A stretch of 64,000 nucleotides of DNA, from the NCBI GenBank assembly GCA_021234155.1, contig JAJEKV010000006.1, positions 18,728,740-18,792,739 on the forward strand, in the 5' to 3' direction. Source of the DNA: Isoetes taiwanensis (taxonomy: Eukaryota > Streptophyta > Lycopodiopsida > Isoetales > Isoetaceae). Below the pieces are notes generated by a model, which worked only from the letters and a program-made list of their open reading frames with translations, had not been told where the DNA came from and made no database searches. Positions 10,487 to 20,691 of the stretch are shown piece after piece. Both the position numbers and the translations under genes were made by a program. Every line of letters starts with the position of its first letter. Position 1 is the stretch's first letter.

Positions 10487-12867
10487 ATTCTCCTTCTATA
10501 CGATTATAGGTCTGCCTTTACTTGCGAATGTTTTTCAAAGCATAACGTTTCGTTTCTCTGATACATCTGTAGCATAGTTTGAGTAACGTTATAGAACCTA
10601 ATCTACAAACTTTAAGTACCATGAGTGGTTGTAGCTGCAGAATACATATTTCTCTTAGGAATTAAATTAAAAGGGTAGCTTCTGAATTTTTACTATGAAG
10701 TGTGAAATAGGTTTTATACCGATGTACATCTTCCAATATAAAGATGTTAATACATGTTATTTTTGCATGATAGCTTGCTACCAAAGTTGCCTTTGCATGC
10801 CATAATGTACAGAAAGATGCATGCCATAATCTACAGAAAGATGCTGTAAAAGCAATGATCCAATTCCTCCAACAATGGAGCTGAAAGACAAAAAGCATTA
10901 TAGAACAGTGAAATTTTATTCTATCAAGGCAAACAAAGTGCAATTGTTTGCTAATTTTTTTTTATTCCATCAAGGCAGAGAGATCGATAATTTTTTTTTT
11001 CCAAATGTGGTACAAGGCAAAACTTCAATTATTGTTAAATATGATCAAAGAAAAATTGCACCAAGTTAGGCTTTAATTCATTTATTGCTTAAGGATTACT
11101 TATTTGTTACCATTGCCTGTTACTCTTACCTAGGGGGTCTTCTTTTTGCAAGGGGAAATTTTCTTTACTATAACGGAGTGCACATATTAATATACAATTT
11201 TCACTACAATGAAATGCACACATTAATTGAGCATTTATAATGTAAAAGCAACTTCATATGTAGACTAAATGACCTAACATACAATCCCTTAACTGAGCTA
11301 ACATACAATCCCTATGTACTATGTAATTGTCGTGAGGAGGGACATCCTACCCTGTAAAGCGCTCTAGATGCTCACAGATAAGCACCTCAATTTAGAAGGC
11401 TTCTGCAACAATATTTTGAATACTGACACATAAATAGTCATTGTTCCCACAATATTCTGAATGCTCATGCATAGATAGTCATTGTCCTAAAGCTACTCTT
11501 TCAACCTTGCTTCTACACATTGTTCGTCTAGAGATTGTTGAGAGCAAAGACGCAAAGCAAAACAATGCCGCACAGACAAAAAGAATAGGCATCAGAGGAG
11601 AAGGAAGTTAGGCGTGCCCGAGATAGAGAAAGATATCAAAATAGAAGAGAGAGGCTACTTGCAACAGAGACGCCCGACGAGCGACAAGAAAGGCTTGATA
11701 GAGCTGCCAAAGTACAGAGAAACAGAAGGGCACAAATAAAAAATAGAGAGACAGAGGAGGCGCGTGCTTGGCCCACCAGGCAGAGGAAAGGGCCATGAGT
11801 AGGTACAACACCCAACTTGAAGAGACGGATGCAGAACGTGGTGCCAGGTTGACCCACAGGCAGAGAAAAGGGCCACGAGCAGGCTTTTGGCGCAACAGGC
11901 CGAGACAGAAGGCCAACATATTGAGAGGCTGGCTGTACAGGCTCAACAAAGACATGTATACCGCGATAATCCTTCAACCTACAGAATAGCTCGGACTGGC
12001 CATTCAATGGACATCGAACCTCGTCACTGTGGAGAACTAGACCAAGAGTGCAAGTATTGCCATGCACTAACATTTAAACACGATGATATGAAGTGCTGCC
12101 ATGATGGCAAATTACGCTCCCTCTGTTGAGATCGATACCCCCACTGCTATACCACTTGCTCATTGGCGATCACCCAAAATGCAAAGAGTTCAAGTCCCAC
12201 ACAGAATTTACAATAATGCATTGGCGTTTGTGTCATTCGGAGCAGACATACAGGAATTCAAGACACTAGGGCCATACTGCTTTAAGATCCACGGTCAAGT
12301 CTACCATAGATCTGGGCCTGCTCATCCCGGTGATAATAACGTGTCGCCAAGATATGCCCAGTTATACATTCTGGACATGGACTATGCAAACGAGGAGCGC
12401 ATGCAAAATCTGCATAATATAGAGTGCGACAAGGAACTTGAAGCAGCTTGTTTTAAAAATAAGGAATGTGAACCCATTTGCACAAGCTCTACATGCACGA
12501 GGTAGAATACAGTGCACGTCGACTGAATGGCACGCAATATTAAGGATGTATTTTAACGATGACAGAACAGGGCTAGAACAATCCTGCATTCATCAATGAG
12601 GTCGTTGTAATATTTCTAAATCCGGATGGGGAACCACCTTTTAATAGAGACATATGCATCCATCAAAAAGCCAGCGGCCTAAGAAATATCGCCATTACCA
12701 ATCCATACGTTGATGCTCTTACCTACCCACTGTTAATACCGTCTGGCGACAAGGGGTGGCAAATGAATATGAGAAACCAAGTAGGGGCTTCATCGAGCCG
12801 AATGAGACAAAATGTATCTATGCTTCAATACTACTTATATAGACTAAGCACACGAAGGAATACAGAA
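10487..12867 (+). repeat. Helitron tandem duplication, unit B
   Basis: Second copy of unit A. The offset is 2389 bp at the start and 2375 bp by the initiator codon region, so unit B lost about 14 bp (the stretch before 10750 is shorter). Coding differences are few: c/t at 12024, an extra A in unit A at 9738, and tat insertion at 12539. Unit B, not unit A, continues into the rest of the Helitron protein. Confidence 0.9.
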
Positions 12868-15193
12868 GGCAACGTCGGCCTTAAGTTTACTTTCAACCCT
12901 CTATTGAGCGGGGGAAGATTAACACAACAATTCATAGTTGATACTTACACAAGGATAGAGGCCAACACCTACCGCCTCAACCAGAAGAAATTGCATACTG
13001 AAATGTACGAAGGCTTGATCGAATATGTCAACCATGAGGCAGAGACACAAGGGTTGAGTGCTGGAAGATTGGTCATCTTATCGTCGTCGTTTATTGGCGG
13101 TACACGTGCCATGGAACAAAACTATCAAGATTCTACAACCTTGATAAAGAGATTTGGAAAGCCTGACCTATTTGTTACGTGCATATACAACACGAATTGG
13201 CCAGAGATCACAAATATTAGAGGCGGGCCAGTCACCTAAGGATAGCAGACGTGGTCGCCCGTGTATACCACACGAAATTAATGGCAATTTTCCATGACAT
13301 TTTAGAAAGAGATATTTTTGGAAAAGTATAAGCATATACATATACAATTGAGTACCAAAAGCGAGGTTTACCACACTGTCATATGCTACTGATACTGGAA
13401 CATGCAAACAAAATACGCGATAGCGATGACATCGATAAGATCACGAGCGCAGAAATACCGAATATGTACGTCACATTATTATCGAACTTCTGATATCATC
13501 ATTTAGGTAAATCCTGAATTACAGACCCACTGGAGGACCCTGAATTGCGTGAAGTTGTGAAAAGATGCATGATGCATGGACCATGTAGCTCGAGGTATAA
13601 AACAAAATGAAAAGACTAGAAGAATGGAATGTTCTAAAGGTTTTCCAAAAGCATTTACTGAAAACAGCTCAATCAAAGAGAATGGGTACCCCGATTATAG
13701 AAGAAACATCGGAGTCCAATATGAGCAAGGCAACAGGATGATAGACAACAGCATGGTTGTCCCATATAATGCTTACCTCACAAAGAAGTATGTGTGCCAT
13801 ATAAATGTGGAGCAATGTTTCAGCGTTGGGAGCATAAAATACTATTTTCAAGTACATTCATAAAGGTCATGATCGAGCGAGCATTAAACTAACAGCACAT
13901 CCAGAGACGGGCACACAGACCACATACAATTGGGATGAGATACAAGAGTTTCTTGACACGAGATACATCTCTGCACCGGAAGCAATGCGGAGGACATATG
14001 GTTACAAAATACATCACACGTCCCACGTTGTGCATAGGTTGTTGTTTTTGAGCTCAAAGTGCATTTTACTACATTACTAACTCTCATAATATATCCAGGT
14101 TACTTGTTCATTTACCTAACAAACAAACAATATATTTTGAAGAAGGTCAAGAAAGGACGGCCTTGAAACGTGCTGCAACAAAACACACGTTGTTCACTGC
14201 CTGGTTCGAGCTAAATAAAATTGATCCCTCAGCCCGACAATATACATATCTAGAAATTCCACATCATTATACTTTCATAAAGAGCCAGGGCACGTGGAAA
14301 ATAAGGGAGGGCAAATATAAATTCAAGAATGTATAATATCAGCCCAAAAGACATGGAAAGATACCACTGAAAGGGGGTCACTGGCTTCGAGGACATAAAA
14401 AATATCAATGGAAGACAGTGCACCACATTTCATGAGGCAGCAAAAGAACTTGGACTATTAGCGGATAATGCAGAATGGGAGAGAACGCTCGAGGATGCAA
14501 TTGCTTTTCAGATGCCTATCCAATTGCTACAAACATTCGCCTTCATCTGTATCTATGGGTCTCCCTTGGATCCACGCGAACTATGGGGCAAGTTCAAATA
14601 CCATTTGGCAGAGTATTAAGCCTGCAACATGTCAGAGGAAGACGCATACAACGCAGCATTATTATCCATCATGAATGAAATCTTTCTTGCGAATGGAACG
14701 AATTGTCAATCGTATTAGCTTCCACGACCTAGACGAAAACCATCGCTATGATGCAACAATGAGCCGGACCTTTGATGCGCCCTTTGAAAAGGCTAGAGGA
14801 GATAAGTGCTATGCTTAAATTAACTCCGTGACCAAAAAGAAATAGCTGATGCCATTCTTCTTGCAATTGATGGAGCTCAGCCATTACGTTCATGCATAAA
14901 CGTGGACGGGCCAAGGGGCTCTGGAAAAACATACGTCGTTAATACCGTTATTAGCATGTTGAGAGGAAGAGAGCTTGATGTTATTGTAGTCGCATGGACG
15001 GGTATAGCGAGACTTCTGCTCAAAGGAGCCCAAACAGTCGATTCTACATTCAAGCACCCGCTAAAGCTAACACCTGAATCAACCTCTGACCTGCGGCCCA
15101 CAAGCAAGCAGGCGGACAAAATAAGAAAAGCAAGCTTTTCGTGTGGGATGAATTAAGCATGACATATTCTGATGCGCTCACAGCAGTTGACAC
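11565..15193 (+). pseudogene. Helitron Rep-helicase, N-terminus to helicase motif II
   Basis: Repeats the N-terminal signatures of copy A (GPYCFKIHGQVYHRSG near 12270). It then reads on into the Rep domain: FNPLLSGGRLTQQFIVDTYT, SSSFIGGTRAMEQNYQD and GKPDLFVTCIYNTNWPEI (12900-13215). After frame shifts come the HUH motif GLPHCHMLLILEH (about 13362-13400) and the two-tyrosine region VVPYNAYLTKKYVCHINVE (13755-13815). A linker follows (WDEIQEFLDTRYISAPEAM, 13932). The helicase begins at 14902 with Walker A GPRGSGKT and reaches motif II, VWDELSM, at 15143. The reading is cut at 15193 by the copia element. Multiple frameshifts make it non-functional. Confidence 0.88.
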
Positions 15194-15885
15194 TGTTAGA
15201 ATCTGAAGGTATCGAGCCTGGGATTTGAACCCAAGATTAATTCCACTACTCAGGCTCCAACACACTTCTCCCTCCAGTATCTTCTCTTCTATAAGCGATT
15301 CGCTGCAGCCTCCAATAATCCGGCTAGAAAAGCCAGAGCAGTCAATTAGCAAGTGATCAATCTCCACAACACCAAGCAGTTTGTTGCACAGTTCACATTC
15401 AGTATCTTCTCTTCTATAAGCGATTCGCTGCAGCCTCCAATAATCCGCTAGAAAAGCCGTGAGCCAATTAGCAAGTGATCAATCTCCACAACACCAAGCG
15501 CTTTGTTGCACAGTTCACATTGAGTTTGCCTTTCCTCAGATAACTTTTTGCAGCTCCCCTTTCCCTTCAGTTATTTAGCAATCGAACGACGCCTCCTTCG
15601 GTAAGAAACCCGGCTACCGCAAAGCTCTCCGCCAATTCCTACCACGGTCCGAAGCTATCCTTCGCTTCCAATTCGACACGGCTTCATCGGAAAAACCCTA
15701 CACAGTACCAATCTCTGCGGCTCTATATCTCTTATTCCTCAGACGTTTTTTTTCTAGACCTAATCTCATTTTCCTTCACCGACCTTATTTGCCAGGTCAC
15801 CCGCTGAGCTTATTAATTAATATAACATACTATCCCATTATTTCCATGTCCTACTAACAAATGTTGGATGACCATAATTTCAACA
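15194..15885 (-). repeat. Copia 3' LTR (692 bp)
   Basis: On the plus strand it starts tgttagaatc and ends tttcaaca, so it has TG...CA ends on both strands. It matches 18741-19314 but is 118 bp longer because a 125-bp segment beginning agtatcttctcttctataag (15276) is tandemly repeated at 15401. The other LTR has one copy. The two LTRs also differ by many short indels. Confidence 0.92.
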
Positions 15886-15898
15886 CTCCCCCTCAGCC
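15886..15898 (-). other. Copia polypurine tract
   Basis: Minus strand ggctgagggggag directly abuts the TG start of the 3' LTR, as expected for plus-strand priming during reverse transcription. It lies partly inside the last codons of the pol frame. Confidence 0.85.
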
Positions 15899-18400
15899 AA
15901 CATTTGTCCTCTCGAAAATACCAACTGCATTTCTAAATTCAACATGCTTTTTCTCATTCAATGCTTTTGTTAAGATGTCTGCCTGTTGTTTGCCAGTAGA
16001 AATATACTGCAGGTCAATCTCCCCTTTGGCTATTATTTCTCTAATAAAATGATAATGAAGATCGATATGCTTCGTCCTCGAATGTAAAACAGGATTTTTT
16101 GCAATGGCTATACAACTTTTATTATCACAAAATAATTTCGTTGGGCAATTCTGCTTTTCTCCCAATTCAGTTAATAATCGTCGCAACCAGATTATTTCTC
16201 TACTTGCTAGAGATGCTGAAACATATTCTGACTCTGCACTAGACATCGATACACAATTCTGTTTCTTGCTACACCATGAGATAACTGTCCCATTAATCTT
16301 ACATAGGTACCCTGTCGTAGATTTGCGTTCGTCTAAGTCTCCAGCCCAATCTGCATCTGTATAGCCAGTTAATTCTGCATAACCAGTCACCTGAGGATTC
16401 TTATCATGACTTCTAGTATAACAGATTCCAAGTTGCAACGTACCCTTCAGATATCTAAGAACACGTTTAGCAGCAATCCAATGTTCCCAGCCTGGGTTAT
16501 TCAAATATCTACTCAACAAACTTACTGCAAACGCAATATCTGGCCTTGTGGCATTTGCCACATAAAGCAGACTCCCAATAAGTTCTCTATATGGTATCTT
16601 TTGCATTTTTCTTTTCTCTTCCTCGGTCACAGGAGACATATCTCCACATATCCGTTTACTAACCACCAAAGGAGTTGGTACCGGTTTACATTCAGTCATA
16701 AAAAAATCATCTAACATCTTCCTAATACCCTGTACCTGTGTCAAAACTAGCACCCCAGCCTGTCTATCTCTATAAACCTCCATGCCCAAAAGTTTCCTTA
16801 ATCTACCAAGATCACTCATCTGAAATCTGTTTTTCAAAATGTCTTTGCATTCATCCAAAACTCTTCGATCACTGGCACTCATAACACAATCATCTACGTA
16901 TAAAGCTATGATGCAAAACTTGTCATCCATTTTCTTTATATACAAATTGCCTTCACTTTCTAATTTTTCAAAACCTTGAGACAATAAAAAACTATTCATG
17001 CATATATACCATTGTCTCGCTGCCTGTTTAAGTCCGTATACTGCCTTCTTCAGTTTACATACTTTATCGCCTTGCTCCTCAAAACCAATTGGCTGCTCCA
17101 TATAAATCTCTTCATCCAAATCTCCATTTAAAAATGCAGTCTTTACATCCATATGATCGAGTTCGAGATCATGTTCTACTGCCAAAGCAATTAAGGCTCG
17201 CAAACTTGTTAGCTTAACAATAGGGGAAAAAGTATCATGATAATCTTTACCGTACTTTTGCGTAAAACCACGAGCTACAAGTCTTGCTTTGTACCTTTCA
17301 ATTTTCCCGTCCGGTCCTTTCTTTAATTTGAAAATCCACTTACATCCTACTACGTTTTTCTCCTTAGGCCGCGACGTAAGATCATAAGTACCTGTATGCC
17401 TGAATGACTCGATCTCTTCATGCATGGCCTTCCTCCACTTATCTGCATCTGGTGAATTGACAGCTTCGTAATATGTCTTAGGCTCCACCACACACGAGAC
17501 AGATGGTGGCCTTTGCGCCCGAATGTTACCTCCTAACTCATACTCCTTAAATCTTGATGATGGTTTACGTTCACGAGTGCTCCTCCCATGCTCATTCCTT
17601 CCAAATTTTGAAGTGTCAAACGACACCTCCTGCTTCAATCTTTCTGCATCACTCCTATGTGTACGACTTTCTTCCACTGGCGGTTCTTCTGTTCTTACCT
17701 CCTCCAATTCTGTTACTTGCTCTTCTATTTGTTCTTCCAAACTCACTTCCATGCTATGATCTTCTAATTCTGCTATTTCACCTTCTGGTTGCTCCTCCTC
17801 ATCACTGCCTTCCACCTCATGGACTTCAACAACCTCTGTTTGATATTCCTCCTTTCCGTTATCACCATCCTCATCGTCAAACCAACCTATTGGTGCCCAA
17901 GGTTGATTTTCTTCTTTCGTCTGTGCCACATTTTGCGTCACTACCCTATCCTTGTAAAACTTAGTTTCATCAAATACCACGTCACGACTTACGTGAATTT
18001 TCCTAGTTTTAGGATCATATAACCTATACCCTTGGTCCTCATAACCAACTAGGTAGGTCTCGACACTTCGATCCTCCAATTTGGATCGCAATTCTTCAGG
18101 TACATGCATATATGATAAGCAACCATATGCACGTAGTCTCTCCACTGACTGCTTTCTCCCAGACCAAACCTCCTCATGTATTTTTCCTTTGATTCCAGCA
18201 GAGGGCAATTTATTTTGGATGTAACACGCTGCCTGCACTGCCTCTGCCCATAAATAATTGGGCAGTCCTGCATGCTTCAACATAGACCTTGCTGCATCCA
18301 TGAGTGTCCTGTTCTTTCTTTCAGCAATGCCATTTTGTTGCGGAGTATATCCACATGTAAATTGACGCCCGATACCCTTTATCACGCATTGTAATTGCAT
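15893..18400 (-). CDS. Copia Pol: integrase C-terminus, reverse transcriptase, RNase H
   Basis: An uninterrupted 835-codon frame starting at ATG 18400. The start is probably internal to a longer former polyprotein. Residues 10-30 hold TPQQNGIAERKNRTL, including the glutamate of the integrase DDE triad. The DUF-like integrase tail follows to about 190, and then an acidic linker rich in E. Reverse transcriptase spans about 330-580 with ALYVDDCVM (YVDD active site). RNase H is at about 680-810 (YTDADWAG, MSSAESEYVSA, HIDLHYHFIRE, QQADILTKAL). It ends beside the polypurine tract. The two upstream integrase aspartates lie in the broken part, so integrase is dead while RT/RNase H look complete. Family assignment is secure. 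Confidence 0.93.
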   Translation of the reverse strand: MQLQCVIKGIGRQFTCGYTPQQNGIAERKNRTLMDAARSMLKHAGLPNYLWAEAVQAACYIQNKLPSAGIKGKIHEEVWSGRKQSVERLRAYGCLSYMHVPEELRSKLEDRSVETYLVGYEDQGYRLYDPKTRKIHVSRDVVFDETKFYKDRVVTQNVAQTKEENQPWAPIGWFDDEDGDNGKEEYQTEVVEVHEVEGSDEEEQPEGEIAELEDHSMEVSLEEQIEEQVTELEEVRTEEPPVEESRTHRSDAERLKQEVSFDTSKFGRNEHGRSTRERKPSSRFKEYELGGNIRAQRPPSVSCVVEPKTYYEAVNSPDADKWRKAMHEEIESFRHTGTYDLTSRPKEKNVVGCKWIFKLKKGPDGKIERYKARLVARGFTQKYGKDYHDTFSPIVKLTSLRALIALAVEHDLELDHMDVKTAFLNGDLDEEIYMEQPIGFEEQGDKVCKLKKAVYGLKQAARQWYICMNSFLLSQGFEKLESEGNLYIKKMDDKFCIIALYVDDCVMSASDRRVLDECKDILKNRFQMSDLGRLRKLLGMEVYRDRQAGVLVLTQVQGIRKMLDDFFMTECKPVPTPLVVSKRICGDMSPVTEEEKRKMQKIPYRELIGSLLYVANATRPDIAFAVSLLSRYLNNPGWEHWIAAKRVLRYLKGTLQLGICYTRSHDKNPQVTGYAELTGYTDADWAGDLDERKSTTGYLCKINGTVISWCSKKQNCVSMSSAESEYVSASLASREIIWLRRLLTELGEKQNCPTKLFCDNKSCIAIAKNPVLHSRTKHIDLHYHFIREIIAKGEIDLQYISTGKQQADILTKALNEKKHVEFRNAVGIFERTNVG

Positions 18401-18700
18401 AAATTCTCCGTAAATGTATTCTCCCCAATCATAGCTGTAATCGCTTTAATCGCCTAGAGGTCTCACGCCAACTTCAGCCTAAATACAACCGAAATGCTTG
18501 AAATGTTTGGTCCTTAGATTTTAAAAATAGCAATTTGTTTTTCTAGAAAAATCATCAATAAATGTGGCAAAATACGTTTCTTACTCATGCTCGCACACGC
18601 ATGGGCCCACACACATCACTATGCACCACATTCAATATGCCCGAGTTTTTGAAAAGGAGGTTTAAAAGCCACAATGCGGATCGCTTCGAAAGCATGCACC
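18401..18700 (-). pseudogene. Broken GAG-pre-integrase and integrase core start
   Basis: Minus strand reads ICRGCMLSKRSA, then FKNSGILNVVHSDVCGPM (18585-18680), the zinc-binding end and first Asp of a copia integrase. After frame changes come FIDDFSRKTNCYFLKSKDQ and LYDWGEY-like remnants leading into the Pol frame at 18400. At least three frame shifts or stops separate this from the intact frame. Everything upstream (gag, protease) is deleted, so this piece lies only about 40 bp from the primer site. Confidence 0.75.
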
Positions 18701-18728
18701 CTCGACAAATTCCATGCTCACAAACTTT

Positions 18729-18739
18729 GCTCGATACCA
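18729..18739 (-). other. Copia primer binding site (initiator tRNA-Met type)
   Basis: Minus strand TGGTATCGAGC lies one base inside the 5' LTR. The plant copia consensus complementary to initiator tRNA-Met is TGGTATCAGAGC; here one base is missing. It shows that the 5' end of the element is original and that the gag deletion began just after it. Confidence 0.75.
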
Positions 18740-18740
18740 C

Positions 18741-19314
18741 CGTTAGAATCAAGGTATCGAGCCCGGGATTTGAACCCAAGATTAATTCCACTACTCGGGC
18801 TCCAACACACTTCTCCCTCCAAGATCTTCTCTTCTATAAGCGATTCGCATTTGCAGCCTCCAATAATCCGGCTAGAAAAGCCAGAGCAGTCAATTAGCAA
18901 GTGATCAATCTCCACAACACCAAGCAGTTTGTTGCACAGTTCACATTCAGAGTTTGCCTTTCCTCAGATAACTTTGCAGCTCCCCTTTCCCTTGGTTATT
19001 TAGCAATCGGGAACGACCTGCCTCCTTCAGGTAAGAAATCACGGCCTGCAAAGCTCTGCCAATTCCTACCACAGTCCGAGCTATCCTTCTGCTTCCAATT
19101 TGATCACGGCTTCATCAGAAAAAACCCTACACAGCCAATCTGTCTCTGCGCTCTATATCTCTTATTCCCTGTACGTTTTTTCTAGACCTAATCTCATTTT
19201 CCTTCATGAACCTTATTTGCCGTGTCACCGGCCGAGCTTATTAATTAATATAAATATACTATCCCATTATTTCCATGCCCTACTAACAAATGTTGGATGA
19301 CCATAATTTCAACA
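18741..19314 (-). repeat. Copia 5' LTR (574 bp)
   Basis: Matches 15194-15885 over its whole length except for the single copy of the 125-bp segment. Its inner edge is cgttagaatc, where the other LTR has tgttagaatc, so the terminal CA is mutated to CG on the minus strand. The outer edge tttcaaca is followed by the target duplication gacac. Confidence 0.92.
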
Positions 19315-19319
19315 GACAC

Positions 19320-20277
19320 TGTCATGAGGGAAATTCGATGTGATTCCAGACCATTTGGAGGAATGATTGTATTGGCTGGCGGCAATTTTAGGCAACAACT
19401 ACCCGTAATCAAACGAGCCAAAAAGATGGAGATCCTCTCAAAATGTATCAACCCTCTGTAGAAATATTTTAAGACATTCAAATTGACAACAAACCTACGT
19501 CTTCGTGAAAACGAGAAAGAATGGTCTGAATATCTATTAAAACTTGGAGATGGAGAACGAATGAACGACGAGCCTACACTCCATGCAGATGTCGTTCAGT
19601 TGCCGAAAGCACATGCATTCATTGCAGGTAACAATATTATCGATGAGGTATTTGGAACAAGCATTGACTCAGCAAGCATCGAACATCTATTTGAAAAATC
19701 CATACTATCTCCAAAAGATGAGGATACACTAAAACTCAACGACAAGACCTTGCAAAGGTTGCATGGAGATTTGCATCCATACATCGGCATTGATACTCTC
19801 AACATGGAAAATGAAGAGGATATCAGAAATTTTCAGATTGCGTTTATTAACTAGCTCACACCCTCCGGAATGCCGCCTCACAAGCTTAACATCAAGGTAG
19901 GAGCAATAGTGATGTTGCTCAGGAACATGTATCCTCAGGGTGGACTGTGCAACGGGACATGCTTGCACATCACCCATGCAACGCAAAGAATCCTACGGGT
20001 GGAAATAATTACAGGACAATTCAGAGGCACCCCAATCCTGCTCCCAAAGATCAACCTGGCACCGTCTGATTCGCACATACCATTCACCAGGAGGCTCCGT
20101 TTGGCTTTCTCGATGACAATAAACAAGTCGCAAGGCCAATCTCTAGAGACCGTTGGCCTTTACTTGCTAGCCCCAGTTTTTGCACATGGTCAACTTTATG
20201 TTGCTCTCTCAAGGTGCACTTCTCAGGCAGGAAACAAAATTGCTATTACCGAAACATCACGTCAAGGTGCATTATGA
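19320..20277 (+). pseudogene. Helitron helicase C-terminal half
   Basis: Resumes exactly where 15193 stopped. DTVMREIR and FGGMIVLAGGNFRQQLPV give helicase motif III. After a stop/frameshift near 19460, two long open stretches follow (19483-19854 and 19870-20277), separated by one in-frame TAG between FIN and LTPSGMPPHKLN. The last part holds GAIVMLLRNMYPQGGLCNGT and FSMTINKSQGQSLETVGLYL, then HGQLYVALSRCTS, which are the PIF1-type motifs V and VI. Decay is mild here: two obvious breaks in 320 codons. Confidence 0.9.
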
Positions 20278-20420
20278 AAAGACCACCGAATGTACACCCC
20301 AAATGTCGTATATAAAGAAGCACTTATATAAATAAAGAGCTATTCGTTTGAACATCTCAAGCGAAGCACTTTCATAAACAGACTGATATCCATTTGAACA
20401 TCTCACAGACAGAAAAGAGG

Positions 20421-20436
20421 CCGCCCATCAGGGCGG
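20421..20436. terminator. GC hairpin near Helitron 3' end
   Basis: ccgccc-atca-gggcgg is a perfect 6-bp stem with a 4-base loop. It lies about 145 bp after the helicase stop codon in otherwise AT-rich DNA. Helitron 3' ends carry such a hairpin about 10-12 nt before the terminal CTRR. The following bases (gtaatgatataa) do not show CTRR, so the terminus is diverged or lies elsewhere. Confidence 0.5.
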
Positions 20437-20445
20437 GTAATGATA

Positions 20446-20669
20446 TAAATATTTTTGACCATGCTGGTAAATGTGCACCATTGAAATATTATTTGTCTTT
20501 TAGCTTCAACATGTTGAGAGCCGCTGATGTTGAACAATTCAGAGAATATTCTGCAGATCGGGGGTGGGGAATAAAAAATGAACAAGACGCTAAACAAGAA
20601 CGCTAAACAAGAACGTTGCTATATTGTTTGTCAAATCTAGTGTCATGTGATATAAAAACATCCATTAGG
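20446..20669. other. Spacer between Helitron and LINE, with LINE target duplication
   Basis: No gene is seen. A 17-bp direct repeat (gacgctaaacaagaac / cgctaaacaagaacg) lies at 20587-20615. The last 16 bases, aaaaacatccattagg (20654-20669), are the left copy of the LINE target duplication. Confidence 0.6.
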
Positions 20670-20691
20670 GAATACCACACTAAGACCAAAA

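Larger units (their letters stand above)
15194..19314 (-). mobile_element. Ty1/copia retrotransposon nested in the Helitron helicase
   Basis: A 4121-bp LTR element with a 5-bp target duplication gacac (15189-15193 and 19315-19319). Removing the element and one gacac restores the Helitron reading from AVDT to TVMREIR. It is transcribed on the minus strand: 5' LTR 18741-19314, primer site 18729-18739, pol 15893-18400, polypurine tract 15886-15898 and 3' LTR 15194-15885. There is no gag or protease between primer site and integrase, so it is an internally deleted, non-autonomous copy. The long uninterrupted pol frame suggests a later insertion than most elements here. Confidence 0.93.
7351..20445 (+). 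mobile_element. Degenerate autonomous-type Helitron, with nested insertion
   Basis: A rolling-circle transposon that once encoded one Rep-helicase protein. In order it contains the N-terminal cysteine/histidine and Helitron_like_N region (twice), the HUH and two-tyrosine Rep domain, a linker, and the PIF1-type helicase split by a copia element. The proposed 5' end, tccttcctatataataagg at 7351, follows an A and starts with TC as Helitrons do. The 3' side has a perfect GC hairpin at 20421-20436, but the usual CTRR end is not visible, so the end coordinate is approximate. All frames are broken, so the element is dead. Subtracting the 4.1-kb copia element and one 2.38-kb duplicate leaves about 6.6 kb, a normal size. 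Confidence 0.75.

Noticed and set aside
15205-15240. T-loop-like gggttcaaatccc on the minus strand of the copia LTRs (also 18762-18780)
   Set aside because: It looks like a box B, but no D-arm, anticodon arm or acceptor stem can be built around it. It is simply part of both LTRs.
20437-20450. Exact Helitron 3' terminus
   Set aside because: Hairpin is present, but CTRR followed by T is not found within 15 bases, so I give only an approximate end.
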